From NCBI RefSeq assembly GCF_934660935.1, contig NZ_CAKUIH010000003.1, forward strand, positions 124,001-188,000: a stretch of 64,000 bases of DNA, given 5' to 3'. The notes beneath the pieces were generated by a model. The model saw nothing but the letters and a program-made list of their open reading frames with translations. It made no database searches and was not told the origin of the DNA. A program made the translations under genes and the position numbers. This DNA comes from an uncultured Parolsenella sp. Lineage in GTDB: Bacteria > Actinomycetota > Coriobacteriia > Coriobacteriales > Atopobiaceae. Positions 25,917 through 35,149 of the stretch are shown in pieces (position 1 is the first letter of the stretch; the number at the start of each line of letters is the position of its first letter).

Positions 25917-25950
25917 GAAAAAACCGGAGCTGCGACATGTGCAGCCCCGG
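25917..25950 (-). terminator. Terminator/attenuator in the infC leader
   Basis: On the minus strand the stem CCGGGGCTGC/GCAGCTCCGG (25924-25950) is followed by six T residues (25918-25923), about 90 bases before the IF-3 start. Nothing upstream needs a terminator, so it probably attenuates infC-rpmI-rplT transcription. Confidence 0.65.
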
Positions 25951-26392
25951 CAAGATTCAGGTAAATCGCTCCTATGATCTGAGCGTATCTTCCTTTGTCT
26001 GACCAGACAGCTGCCCGTGGCGCCGTTCAGGTGGGGTCATAAGCTCTGACCCACTTCGAATTGAGGCCGTCTGGCCACAACGGTTATGTAGTATGCCACG
26101 CATTCACAAGACGCGCAAGCACAAAGTTGAGCGCGCCCTCAAATGTGAAGGTCTCCACATAGCGCGCGCTCGCACGACGGAAAGTATGGGGGCTTCCACA
26201 TGGCGAACGTTCGCGAGACGAGCGGCTTGTCCGCAGCGCATTTGCCGAGCGATTCCCACAATACGTCTTACCGAGCGCCGCTGCAAAACGGCACGCCAAC
26301 GTGCCAAGAAGACGTCGTTCCCTCGCGCGGTAATCTTGTCCGCAACCTCTGCCATACTACGTCATAGGCGAATTACGAGGAACGAGGGATTC
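25951..26392. other. Divergent gap between infC leader and the rRNA methyltransferase
   Basis: No convincing gene. It must contain the infC operon promoter (minus) and the methyltransferase promoter (plus). CATACTACATAACC read on the minus strand near 26085-26098 is the best -10-like patch. Confidence 0.35.
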
Positions 26393-27478
26393 ATGACCAG
26401 GGGCTATCAAGGCAAGAGCGGATATCAGGGCGCTGGCTCGCGCAGGCGTGGAAGCAAGCGCGGCAAGTCCGCAGGCAGGCAGGACGCACGCCCCCGCGAG
26501 CCCAAAGCCATTCCCGAGCCGCAGGAGCTAGATGCCGAGCTTGGCCTCCCCCTCCACCTCATCGAAGCCGTTCGCTGCCAGTATGGTGAGGAGGCAATGC
26601 GCATCGAGGCAGGGTGGGCATGCAGCCGTCGCGTGACCTTGCGCGCCAACACGCTCCTCGCCAGTGCGGAGCAGGTCGCCGGCGACCTTGATGCGGCTGG
26701 CATCGCCTTCACGCGCGTGCCTTGGTACGAGGATGCCTTCGTCCTGGCAGACGGAGCGCGCGAACGCGACCTCTGGGATCTCGATTTGTATAAGCAGGGC
26801 AAAATCTACCTGCAAAGCCTTTCCTCCATGCTGCCCCCTCTCGCCCTTTCGCCGCGCGCCGGGGCAGATATCCTCGACATGTGCGCGGCCCCCGGTGGCA
26901 AGACCAGCCAGATGGCAGCGCTCGCTCCCGGTGGGGATGGAGTCCGTGCCGCACGTGCGACGGCTTGCGAAGTCTCTAAGCCACGCGCCGAGAAGCTCGA
27001 ACACAACCTTGCTAAACTTGGAGCAAAGAACGTCCAGGTCATGCGCACGGACGCGAGCAAGCTCGATGATTGGTTCTCCTTCGACCAGATTCTGCTCGAC
27101 GCGCCCTGCACGGGTTCCGGCACCGTCCATGTACAGGACGACCACGCGGCGCGATACCTCACGCCGGCCCTCGCGAGTGGCGTCGAACGTTCGCAGCGCG
27201 CCCTTATCGACAAGGCGCTTCGCGTACTCAAGCCCGGCGGAGAGCTCGTCTACTCAACCTGCTCCGTGCTTGCGCGCGAAAACGAAGACGTGGTTAGCTG
27301 GGCGCTCTCACGTCACAGGGATTGCGAGCTGGTTGGCGCCGGCTTGCCCGCCAGCGCACTTGGGTCAGAGGAGTTCTCCGTGCCCACCCTGCCATGCGAG
27401 CTGGACGGTGCCCTCACGGTATGCCCGAGCGATTTGTTCGAGGGATTCTTCCTGGCTAAGATTCGCAAGCTTGGCTAG
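26393..27478 (+). CDS. 16S rRNA m5C methyltransferase, NOL1/NOP2/Sun (RsmF/YebU) family
   Basis: Methylates a cytosine in rRNA with S-adenosylmethionine. The SAM-binding motif is DMCAAPGGKTSQMA. The two catalytic cysteines appear in LLDAPCTGSG and YSTCSVLARENEDVV. At 361 residues it lacks the long C-terminal domain of E. coli RsmF, like Gram-positive relatives. I chose the ATG at 26393, behind CGAGGG; its basic, Gly-rich N-terminus (GYQGKSGYQGAGSRRRG) looks disordered. Convergent with carD. Confidence 0.88.
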   Translation: MTRGYQGKSGYQGAGSRRRGSKRGKSAGRQDARPREPKAIPEPQELDAELGLPLHLIEAVRCQYGEEAMRIEAGWACSRRVTLRANTLLASAEQVAGDLDAAGIAFTRVPWYEDAFVLADGARERDLWDLDLYKQGKIYLQSLSSMLPPLALSPRAGADILDMCAAPGGKTSQMAALAPGGDGVRAARATACEVSKPRAEKLEHNLAKLGAKNVQVMRTDASKLDDWFSFDQILLDAPCTGSGTVHVQDDHAARYLTPALASGVERSQRALIDKALRVLKPGGELVYSTCSVLARENEDVVSWALSRHRDCELVGAGLPASALGSEEFSVPTLPCELDGALTVCPSDLFEGFFLAKIRKLG

Positions 27479-27525
27479 CCCCGTAGGCTAGCCCTGCACG
27501 TAACTAGCAAGGCGAACGATCGGCC

Positions 27526-28023
27526 CTAAGCCTCATCTGCCATGTCGTGGCCACGCGCCTCGAACATCGAGACGATCTCATCGGGCGTGGAGTCGAGCGC
27601 ACACGCGAGCTCCTCGAGGGACCTACGCTGCGCCTCCCTCAGCACGCGCGACATGAACGTACTGGGCTTTTTTCCCTCAGCCTCCGCAGCGGCAATGCGC
27701 TGGCGCATGGTCTTGACCACACGAACGGAATCCGGCACGCCATTCTTGAGAAGTGCCTTAAAGTGCTTCTCCTCGAGACCAGAATTACGATCAGTGAAAT
27801 CGTCGCAGGTCAAATCGTCGTAGCCCTCGATGACCGCAAGAGCGTCCTCACGACTCACGGGAGGATGAAGCTTGTCTGCCTGGGCCTGGGGATACAGCAG
27901 CTTCGTGGTGCTGCGTCCGTCACCAGCCTCAAGGACGAGTACGGGAAACGGCGAATCCTCGAAACCGACAACCGTGCACAGGCCCTGACCGGGATGCATG
28001 ACACGCTCCCCAATTGCAAACAT
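27526..28023 (-). CDS. CarD-family transcription regulator
   Basis: A 165-residue protein from the ATG at 28023 (ribosome site GGAGG). The N-terminal ~60 residues (FAIGERVMHPGQGLCTVVGF) form the RNA-polymerase-interacting domain shared by CarD/CdnL and TRCF. The helical C-terminus (RSLEELACALDSTPDEIVSMFEARG) matches the DNA-binding half. CarD proteins stabilise open promoter complexes, notably at rRNA promoters. Monocistronic. Confidence 0.88.
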   Translation of the reverse strand: MFAIGERVMHPGQGLCTVVGFEDSPFPVLVLEAGDGRSTTKLLYPQAQADKLHPPVSREDALAVIEGYDDLTCDDFTDRNSGLEEKHFKALLKNGVPDSVRVVKTMRQRIAAAEAEGKKPSTFMSRVLREAQRRSLEELACALDSTPDEIVSMFEARGHDMADEA

Positions 28024-28485
28024 ATCAACCTCCACGAAAGGTTCGCACTCGCTAACCTCGACAGGCGTCCGGCTCAACCGGTTCAAACGACCCAGCCGGC
28101 TAAACCGAGTAAATCGGCTAAACCCTATAGTATCACTACGATTCTGTATAACCGCAGGTAAATTCACAGTCGGCATGAGAATCCCCTGCGTAAGAAGTTG
28201 ATGGTACGGTGCCGCGCCGAAGGTCGGAGCGCGGCGGGAGCGGCCCGCAGGCCGCGCGGTCCAGCGAGAAGGGCCAACTGCCCCGCCATGAGCTCACAGC
28301 AAGCGCATGCATGTTTATGCATATAGTTGGCTTAGCACTCCCATACATGTCATTCTGTATGACGAGTCCGCCGCATCACGAGAAGTCGAAACGTTGGCGA
28401 GCACTTATCGGCTTTAAGCGTGTCGTCGGGCATTCCTGCCGGGCATTCTGTATACTCTTGTCCGTCGCGCGGACAGCGCGTTCAA
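28024..28485. other. Gap upstream of carD and tRNA-Leu
   Basis: No gene. 28070-28130 is a low-complexity patch with AAACCGAGTAAATCGGCTAAACC-like words, upstream of carD. The tRNA-Leu promoter lies at the far end: TATACT at 28451-28456, without a clear -35. Confidence 0.4.
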
Positions 28486-28571
28486 GCCCGAGTGGTGGAA
28501 TGGCAGACACGGAGGTCTCAAAAACCTCTGGGGGAAACCTCGTGCGAGTTCGACCCTCGCCTCGGGCACCA
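28486..28571 (+). tRNA. tRNA-Leu (anticodon CAA)
   Basis: An 86-nt tRNA with long variable arm (TGGGGGAAACCTCG region), anticodon loop CTCAAAA giving CAA, acceptor GCCCGAG/CTCGGGC and encoded CCA. Confidence 0.95.
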
Positions 28572-28578
28572 AGAATTC

Positions 28579-28613
28579 GGCCGGCCCCGCGCATTGCGAG
28601 GCCGGCCTTTTTC
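28579..28613 (+). terminator. Intrinsic terminator after tRNA-Leu
   Basis: The stem GGCCGGCC..GGCCGGCC (28579-28607) is followed by five T residues. Confidence 0.85.
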
Positions 28614-28720
28614 ATTGTGTCTATGCCCAAACGCGCCCAGCGAAGGCGGGCGCTCGGCCACGCTCGCCGTAAGCCGTCGCTCGGCCGCAACTGGCGCAAA
28701 CCAGCCTCAGCCGCCCGCCG

Positions 28721-29416
28721 CTAGCCCACCCATCGCAGGTAGGGGTTGTGCCCGAGTTCCCAGCTCATCGTGGTGTCGTCACCGTGGCCGGGAAGCAGAT
28801 GCGTCGACGGCGGAATCTCGTCCGTCGCGCGGCGCAGGGAGTCGAGCATGGCGGGCATATCGCCGCCACGAAGGTCCGTCCTGCCCACGCTACCGGCGAA
28901 GATGGTGTCACCGGTAAAGCAGATCCCCTCGGCATCGCCCTCGCCCACGAGCAGAATGCCACCCGGGGTGTGGCCGGGCGTCGAGAGGACGCGGAACCTC
29001 GCCGCGCCAACGCCTACGACGTCGCCAGCCTCAAGCAGGATATCCGGCTTAGGCGCGTCATCGTCATAGTTCGCGCCAATCGATAGCTCGCGCTTGGCAT
29101 GCATCGCGGCATCGGAGTCGGCCGCGGAGATGGCGAACTTCGCGCCCGTAGCCTCGACCAGTCCAAGCACGCCGCCCACGTGATCCACGTGCCCATGCGT
29201 GGCAACCACCAGGTCGACCGGCACGTCGAGCTCCTTGGCGATAGTGGCGCCCATATTGGCAGGGTCAACCACAAGCGCGCGACCCTCGCTCACCACGGCA
29301 TAGCAGTTGGTCGAATGCATGCCGACCTCGACGTGGAAAAGCATGACCTCGAGCCTGCCAGACTCCACGGCCTCGACGCCATCCAGTCCCATAGCGCCCG
29401 CATTGTAGATGCCCAT
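28721..29416 (-). CDS. MBL-fold metallo-hydrolase (glyoxalase II-like)
   Basis: A 231-residue metallo-beta-lactamase fold hydrolase. The metal motif ATHGHVDHVGG (HxHxDH), TPGHTPGG and FTGDTIFAGSVGR are the classic glyoxalase-II-like set; the substrate is unknown. It is the last gene of secD-recJ-rel-MBL, starting six bases after the rel stop with its GGAGGAG site in the rel 3' end. The same gene follows rel in many Gram-positives. Confidence 0.88.
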   Translation of the reverse strand: MGIYNAGAMGLDGVEAVESGRLEVMLFHVEVGMHSTNCYAVVSEGRALVVDPANMGATIAKELDVPVDLVVATHGHVDHVGGVLGLVEATGAKFAISAADSDAAMHAKRELSIGANYDDDAPKPDILLEAGDVVGVGAARFRVLSTPGHTPGGILLVGEGDAEGICFTGDTIFAGSVGRTDLRGGDMPAMLDSLRRATDEIPPSTHLLPGHGDDTTMSWELGHNPYLRWVG

Positions 29417-29421
29417 GCCAG

Positions 29422-31815
29422 CTATCTCCTCCCGTGAATCGAGCTCGCGCCCTCACCGGGCATGATGCGCCTCGCGTCATAGACAGAGGGCACGCGGCCG
29501 ATCGTGGCAAGCAGCGTGTCGAGCAGGTTCGCGTCGCTGATGGCGATGAGGAAGCGGAGCTTCGCCACGCCATGCGAGTTGGTGTTCGTCGCGGCGGAAA
29601 GGATGTTGCCACCCGCGTCTCCCACGGCGATCGTAACGTCCTTGAGCAGGCCCATGCGATCCGTCGCCTCGACGACGATCTCGACCTGGAACTGCGTGGC
29701 GCCGGAGGTATCCCACTCGACGTCGATCATGCGCTCCGGGTGAGCCATGAGACCCTTCACGTTGGGACAGTTCGCACGGTGGACGGACACGCCGCGGCCA
29801 CGCGTGATGAAGCCCACGATCTCGTCGCCTGCGACGGGGTTGCAGCAGTGCGCGAGGTGGACGAGGAGGTCCGCGTCACCCTTGGCAACGACGCCGCAGC
29901 TCGTGCGCTTGCGACCGTCGCCTGGCTTGCGACCGCGTGTGGCGCGCGTCTGCTTGTTACCGACCATCGGCACGTCCGCCTCGAAGAACTGCTGGCGGGC
30001 GGCGTTGGCCTCGGCGTTCGCCTTCTGCTGGGCGGCGAGCACCTCCTCGGGCGAGCCCTCCTCAAGGATGGCCTCGACCTTGTTGGCGACGGACTTGGCA
30101 GTGAGCTTGCCGTTCGCGATAGCGGCGAACATGTCGTCCGTGGTCTTGAACGACTGCGCCTCGGCGGCGCGGTTGAGCGCCTTGACGCTCCTCGGCGTGG
30201 AGATGCCATAGCCACGCTTGCGCAGCTCGCGGGCGAGTTCGCCGCGTCCGGACTCCGCATCGTCAGACTTGGTCGAGGCGGCGAAGTACTTGCGGATCTT
30301 GGCGCGCGCGGAGGGCGTGGCTACGATGTTCATCCAGTCGCGGCTGGGCTTGGAGTTCTTGTTGGTGAGGATCTCGATGCGGTCACCCGTGGCAAGCGGC
30401 GTGGTGAGCGAGACCACGCTGCCGTTCACCTTGGCGCCCACGCAGTGGTTGCCCACCTCGGTGTGCACCTGATAGGCGAAGTCAAGCGGTGTGGAACCCG
30501 CACGCAGGCTCATGACCTCACCCTTCGGCGTGAAGACGAAGATCTCGTCGCCAAAGAGGTCGACGCGCAGGTCCTCGAGGAACTCGTGCGGGTCAACCAT
30601 GTCGTCCTCGACCGTCCAGTCGAGGCTGCGGCGGATCCAAGAGATCTGCTTGTCGACGCTCTTGTCGTCCTGGCTCATGTTGCCCTGCGAGTTGCCGGCG
30701 CGCTTGTAGAGCCAGTGGGCGGCAATACCGTACTCGGCCTGCTCGTGCATCTCGCGCGTGCGAATCTGAATCTCGATGGGGCGCGCGTCCGGGCCAACCA
30801 CCGTCGTATGGAGCGACTGGTAGCCATTGGGCTTGGGCGTGGCGATGTAGTCCTTGAAGCGGCCCGGCAGCGGATGCCAGAGCGAGTGGACGGCGCCAAG
30901 CGCGCTGTAGCAGTCACCCACGGTGTTGAGGATGACGCGCAGGGCGATAAGGTCGTAGATGTCCGAGAACTCCTTGCCCTTGCGCTTCATCTTGAGGTAG
31001 ATGCTCCACAGGTGCTTCGGGCGTCCTGTGATCTGGATGCCGTCAAGACCGACGCGGCGAAGCTCGTCAGTGAGGGTCTTGATGGCCTCCTCGGTGTCAC
31101 GTTCGCGCTGGTCGCGAGAGTCCTGCACCATGCGGGCGATGCGCTGGTACTCCTCGGGCTCGAGGTAGAAGAAGGCAAGGTCCTCGAGCTCCCACTTGAT
31201 GGAGGAGATGCCGAGACGGTCCGCGAGCGGGGCGTAGACGTCCATCGTCTCGTGGGCCTTGAATACGCGGCGATCGGGCGGGAGGGCGGCTAGCGTGCGC
31301 ATGTTGTGCAGGCGGTCCGCGAGCTTGATGATCACGACGCGAATGTCGCGGCTCATCGCGAGGAACATCTTGCGCAGGTTCAGCGCCTGCTTGGCGTCCA
31401 TCGAATCGACTTCGATGGACGTAAGCTTCGTGACGCCGTCGACGAGCTCGGCCACCGTCTCGCCAAAGAGCTCGGAGAGGTCCGAGAGCGTGGCGGGCGT
31501 GTCCTCGACCGTATCGTGGAGCAGGGCCGCGCAGATGACGTCCTCGTCCATGCGAAGGTCATGCGCGAGGATGAGGGCCACCTCGACGGGATGGTTGATG
31601 TAGGGCTCGCCGCTCCTGCGCCTCTGATCGCGATGGAACTCGGCAGCGAAGCGATAGGCCTCGTCGACCTTGGCCATCTCCTCCGGAGTGAGGTAGCGCG
31701 AGCAGGTCTTGCGCAGCAGCGGGTAATCGTCCGCGCCGACCTCCGGCGCGCCCTCGGGCGGAGCGGTAACGTGTCGCTCGACATCCGTCGAGGCCTCGTG
31801 CTTGGTGTCAGCCAT
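29422..31815 (-). CDS. rel: Bifunctional (p)ppGpp synthetase/hydrolase RelA/SpoT
   Basis: Controls the stringent response by making and degrading (p)ppGpp. Domains in order: HD hydrolase with ALLHDTVEDT (residues ~50-200), synthetase (~240-350), TGS domain (DEIFVFTPKGEVMSLRAGSTP), zinc-finger/helical region, and a C-terminal ACT domain (EIVVEATDRMGLLKDVTIA). The intact HD motif indicates hydrolase activity. 797 residues from the ATG at 31815, ten bases after GAGGGG. A GTG at 31824 overlapping the recJ stop is an alternative. Confidence 0.95.
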   Translation of the reverse strand: MADTKHEASTDVERHVTAPPEGAPEVGADDYPLLRKTCSRYLTPEEMAKVDEAYRFAAEFHRDQRRRSGEPYINHPVEVALILAHDLRMDEDVICAALLHDTVEDTPATLSDLSELFGETVAELVDGVTKLTSIEVDSMDAKQALNLRKMFLAMSRDIRVVIIKLADRLHNMRTLAALPPDRRVFKAHETMDVYAPLADRLGISSIKWELEDLAFFYLEPEEYQRIARMVQDSRDQRERDTEEAIKTLTDELRRVGLDGIQITGRPKHLWSIYLKMKRKGKEFSDIYDLIALRVILNTVGDCYSALGAVHSLWHPLPGRFKDYIATPKPNGYQSLHTTVVGPDARPIEIQIRTREMHEQAEYGIAAHWLYKRAGNSQGNMSQDDKSVDKQISWIRRSLDWTVEDDMVDPHEFLEDLRVDLFGDEIFVFTPKGEVMSLRAGSTPLDFAYQVHTEVGNHCVGAKVNGSVVSLTTPLATGDRIEILTNKNSKPSRDWMNIVATPSARAKIRKYFAASTKSDDAESGRGELARELRKRGYGISTPRSVKALNRAAEAQSFKTTDDMFAAIANGKLTAKSVANKVEAILEEGSPEEVLAAQQKANAEANAARQQFFEADVPMVGNKQTRATRGRKPGDGRKRTSCGVVAKGDADLLVHLAHCCNPVAGDEIVGFITRGRGVSVHRANCPNVKGLMAHPERMIDVEWDTSGATQFQVEIVVEATDRMGLLKDVTIAVGDAGGNILSAATNTNSHGVAKLRFLIAISDANLLDTLLATIGRVPSVYDARRIMPGEGASSIHGRR

Positions 31816-31820
31816 GGGGC

Positions 31821-34800
31821 TCACTCCCCTCCCTCGCGCGCCATCGTCCCAAAACCGGGAACGATGGGCCTGTTGATGCGCCCAATCAGCTCTTCAGGCG
31901 TCGCTGAGAGCACCCAGTCGCGGAACTCGCGAAACTCGGCGCCAGACCTCATGCCCTCAAGGTAGCGGATTGACTGGTCAAGTTCCATACGCTCGGGCGA
32001 CTCCGCCATGCAAATCCGACGCTGCGTGCCATATCCCTCGACCGTCAGAAAGCCCAGGTCGCGGAAGATCGCGATCCCCGCGGAGACCGACCGCTCCTCA
32101 AGGCCGCATCCCGGGGTTACCTGGAGACACGCATCGAGTAGCTCGGCGTTCGTATGCGCGATGCTGCTCTCGCCCGCAGCGGCGGCACGCGCGGAGAGCG
32201 AGCGGAGCGCGCGCCACAGGCAGACGAGCTCGTCTCGGCCGGGTGCGTAGGAGGACAGGATGCGCTCGTTCACGCGGGCGTCGCGGGCGCCAAACATCAG
32301 GTGAATGGTCGCGGGCTTGCCGTCACGGCCGGCACGGCCGCTCATCTGGTTGAACTCCACCGCGCCGAAGGGCATGTGGTAGAGCATGACGTGACGGATG
32401 TCGGGCAGGTTCACGCCCTCGCCAAAGGCGCTCGTCGAGATGACGCAGGTGAGCTCTCCGGCGCGGAAGGCGTTCTCCACGCGGTTGCGCTCGGCACGGG
32501 TAAGGCCCGCGTTGTAGAAGGCGATGTGGGGCGCGAGCTCGGGATTCGTCTTGCGAAGCGCGCGAGCGAGCACGACAGACTGCTCGCGAGAGTTCACGTA
32601 GGCGACGCACTTCTCCCCCGTGCTGGCGATTGCGGTGAGTGCCGCGTCGCGGTCACGGAGCTCGCGCGAGTCATCGAGGACGAGGTTCTCGCGGCAGGTG
32701 TCGTCGACGAACACGCTCCCGATCGAGGCCAGGCGGCAAATCTCGCGGGCAACGGGCTCGGCGGCCGTGGCGGTCACGGCAAGGACCGTCGGGTTGCCCA
32801 GCTCGTCGAGCACGCGGGGAAGCTCCTGGTAGGCGCCGCGATTGCCACCCTTCGAGGTGCCGGCGTGATGCGCCTCGTCGATGACGACAAAGCCCACGCG
32901 CGAGCCACGGGCGAACTCGCGGGAATGGATGGCAAGGAACTCCGGCGTGGTGAGGACGACGTCGACCTCCCCCGCGGCAAGGCCGGAAAAGACCTCGGCG
33001 CGGACGTCCGGCGTGGACTCACCCGTGAGGACGCGGGCGGAAAGGCCGAGCTCGGCGAGCTCCCCGGCAATGTGGAAGCTCTGGTCCGCCACGAGGGCGC
33101 GCAGCGGGTACACGAAGACGCTCGCCTGCTTGCGCGCGAGGGCGATGCGCGCGGCGTGCACGTGGAAGATGAGGGACTTGCCGCGGCCCGTTGCCATAAC
33201 GCAAAGGGTGCTCTTGCCCGCCTCAAGCGAGTCGAGAGCGAGCCTCTGCGCAGGAAGCAGGTCATGATTGCCGATGAAGCGATGGACGAGCGATGCCGTG
33301 AGGTCCTCGCCCGCGGGCGAGGCGGAGGCGTCGCTTGCGGGCACTGCCGCGAGCAGGCCCTCGCGAGAGTCTGACGCGAGAATCTGGGGGACGCGGGAGA
33401 ATATCTCGTTGACGATCGCGGGCGCGGGAGCGGAGTCAGCCGTGCGATAGATGATGTCGCGCACCATGAGCTTGGGCTTCGTGCGGCCCTGCCAGGTCTC
33501 CGCCACGGCCTCGAAGACGAGGTCGACGGCACCCTCGTAGTCGCACGCGCTCTCGACGTCCGGTGTACGGAACATGATCGCCGGCACGGTGTTCACGCCG
33601 TCCGTGGCAAGGAAGCGCAGGTGCTCGCCCGAACGGCCCACGCGGCTGCGGGCGCGCATGACCACGCCCGTCGCGGCAAGCAGGGGAACCTTGTTCCCCT
33701 GGCCAAACGGCTTCAGGACGGAGAGGGAGTCGATTGTTGGCACGTCCAGCTCATCGAGGCCAACGATGGCCGCGACCTCATCCGTATCGACGAACTGCTC
33801 CTCCGGCAGCTCCGCCATGACGGCCTCGAGGCGCTCGCGGAAGGCGTCGAGGTTCTCGGCGTCGATGGTGACGCCCACGGCGCCGGCGTGGCCACCAAAG
33901 CGCACGCAGAGATCCGCGCACTTCTCGACCGCCTCGAAGAGGTTGACGGAGCCGACCGAGCGACCGGAGCCGTGCGCCACGCCGTCCGAGATGGAGAACA
34001 GGATCGCAGGCACGTGATAGCGGTTCACGACGCGCGAGGCGACGATGCCCTTCACGCCCTCGTGCCAGCCCTCGCCACCCACGACGATGGCACGGCCGCC
34101 GTCATAGGTCTCCTCCACCATCGCCATGGCGGCGTCGGCGAGCTCGCACTCTATGTCGCGGCGGTTCTGGTTGATGGTCTCGAGCTCGGCGGCGAGACGG
34201 GCCGCCTCATCCGGATCGTTGGAGATGAGCAGGTCGAACGCCACATCGACGTCACCCATGCGACCTGCGGCGTTAAGGCGCGGGACGAGGGAGAAGGGCA
34301 GGCCGCCCGCCTCGATCTGGGTGAGGTCGCAGCCAGCGGCCGCGGCGAGCGCAACCAGGCCGACGCGCTTGGTGTGACGCATGAGCGCGATGCCCTCCGT
34401 GACGAGGGCGCGGTTCTCGCGCGTGAGGTTCATCATGTCGGAGATGGTACCGAGCGTCGCCACGTCCGTGTACTCGCGCCAGAGGTCCGGCCTGCCAAAG
34501 CGGCGGCCCAGCTCGTGAACGAGCTTGAGGGCAACGCCGGCACCAGCAAGGTCGCAGCTGGGGCAGCTATGGTCGAGCTTGGGATCGCAGACGGGAACGC
34601 CCTGGGGCACGAGGTCAGCGGGCTCGTGGTGGTCCGTCACGACGACGTCGATCCCCTCGGAGCGAACCATCTCGACCTCGACCGCGGCAGCGACGCCATT
34701 GTCGACCGTGATGATGAGATCGGGGTTGCAGCCCTCCACCACGCGCTGGAGCGCCTCGGAGGAAAGGCCGTAGCCCTCGCCGAAGCGCCTGGGGATGTAG

Positions 34801-35147
34801 GGGTGCACCTCGGCACCAAGGTCACGAAGCGCGAGCGTAAGGAGGCAGGTCGAGCTCATACCGTCCACGTCGAAGTCGCCAAAGACGGCGATGGTCTCGC
34901 CGTTGCGCACGGCTCGCTCGACGCGGTCGGCCGCGGCGGGCAGGCCAGGAAGCTCGAGCGGATCAAGCCAGTCCCTGTCAAGCGACGGGGTGAGGAACTC
35001 TTGGGCGCTCTTGGCATCGCGAATGCCGCGCGCCACCATGACGCGCGCCACAAGCGGTGACACGCCACAGGCGATGCGAATCTCGTGCTCGGCGGCAACG
35101 TCGCCGGGCAGCAGATGCCAACGCCCGCTCTCTCGCAGGCCGCTCAT
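31821..35147 (-). CDS. recJ: RecJ exonuclease fused to a RecQ-like SF2 helicase
   Basis: An 1108-residue fusion. Residues 1-560 are a full RecJ 5'-3' ssDNA exonuclease: DHH motifs VFGDFDVDGMSS (~88-99) and VTDHHEP (~170), DHHA1 with FGGHAGAVGVTI (~418-428) and an OB part (~490-560). Residues ~620-1000 are an SF2 helicase: LLPAQRLALDSL, Walker A MATGRGKS (651-658), VVIDEAHHAG (755-764), and motif VI region FNQMSGRAGRDGKPA. A ~100-residue C-terminal part is unassigned. RecJ is normally 550-800 residues. Helicase plus nuclease in one chain suggests coupled end resection. Between secD (two bases) and rel. Confidence 0.9.
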   Translation of the reverse strand: MSGLRESGRWHLLPGDVAAEHEIRIACGVSPLVARVMVARGIRDAKSAQEFLTPSLDRDWLDPLELPGLPAAADRVERAVRNGETIAVFGDFDVDGMSSTCLLTLALRDLGAEVHPYIPRRFGEGYGLSSEALQRVVEGCNPDLIITVDNGVAAAVEVEMVRSEGIDVVVTDHHEPADLVPQGVPVCDPKLDHSCPSCDLAGAGVALKLVHELGRRFGRPDLWREYTDVATLGTISDMMNLTRENRALVTEGIALMRHTKRVGLVALAAAAGCDLTQIEAGGLPFSLVPRLNAAGRMGDVDVAFDLLISNDPDEAARLAAELETINQNRRDIECELADAAMAMVEETYDGGRAIVVGGEGWHEGVKGIVASRVVNRYHVPAILFSISDGVAHGSGRSVGSVNLFEAVEKCADLCVRFGGHAGAVGVTIDAENLDAFRERLEAVMAELPEEQFVDTDEVAAIVGLDELDVPTIDSLSVLKPFGQGNKVPLLAATGVVMRARSRVGRSGEHLRFLATDGVNTVPAIMFRTPDVESACDYEGAVDLVFEAVAETWQGRTKPKLMVRDIIYRTADSAPAPAIVNEIFSRVPQILASDSREGLLAAVPASDASASPAGEDLTASLVHRFIGNHDLLPAQRLALDSLEAGKSTLCVMATGRGKSLIFHVHAARIALARKQASVFVYPLRALVADQSFHIAGELAELGLSARVLTGESTPDVRAEVFSGLAAGEVDVVLTTPEFLAIHSREFARGSRVGFVVIDEAHHAGTSKGGNRGAYQELPRVLDELGNPTVLAVTATAAEPVAREICRLASIGSVFVDDTCRENLVLDDSRELRDRDAALTAIASTGEKCVAYVNSREQSVVLARALRKTNPELAPHIAFYNAGLTRAERNRVENAFRAGELTCVISTSAFGEGVNLPDIRHVMLYHMPFGAVEFNQMSGRAGRDGKPATIHLMFGARDARVNERILSSYAPGRDELVCLWRALRSLSARAAAAGESSIAHTNAELLDACLQVTPGCGLEERSVSAGIAIFRDLGFLTVEGYGTQRRICMAESPERMELDQSIRYLEGMRSGAEFREFRDWVLSATPEELIGRINRPIVPGFGTMAREGGE

Positions 35148-35149
35148 CT

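Noticed and set aside
25843..25953. Upstream extension of IF-3 to the start at 25953
   Set aside because: The extra ~40 residues are encoded by the attenuator hairpin and leader and do not match IF-3; the ribosome site lies further downstream.
29434..31293. 619-codon plus-strand frame over rel
   Set aside because: Antisense shadow of rel with mirror-frame composition.
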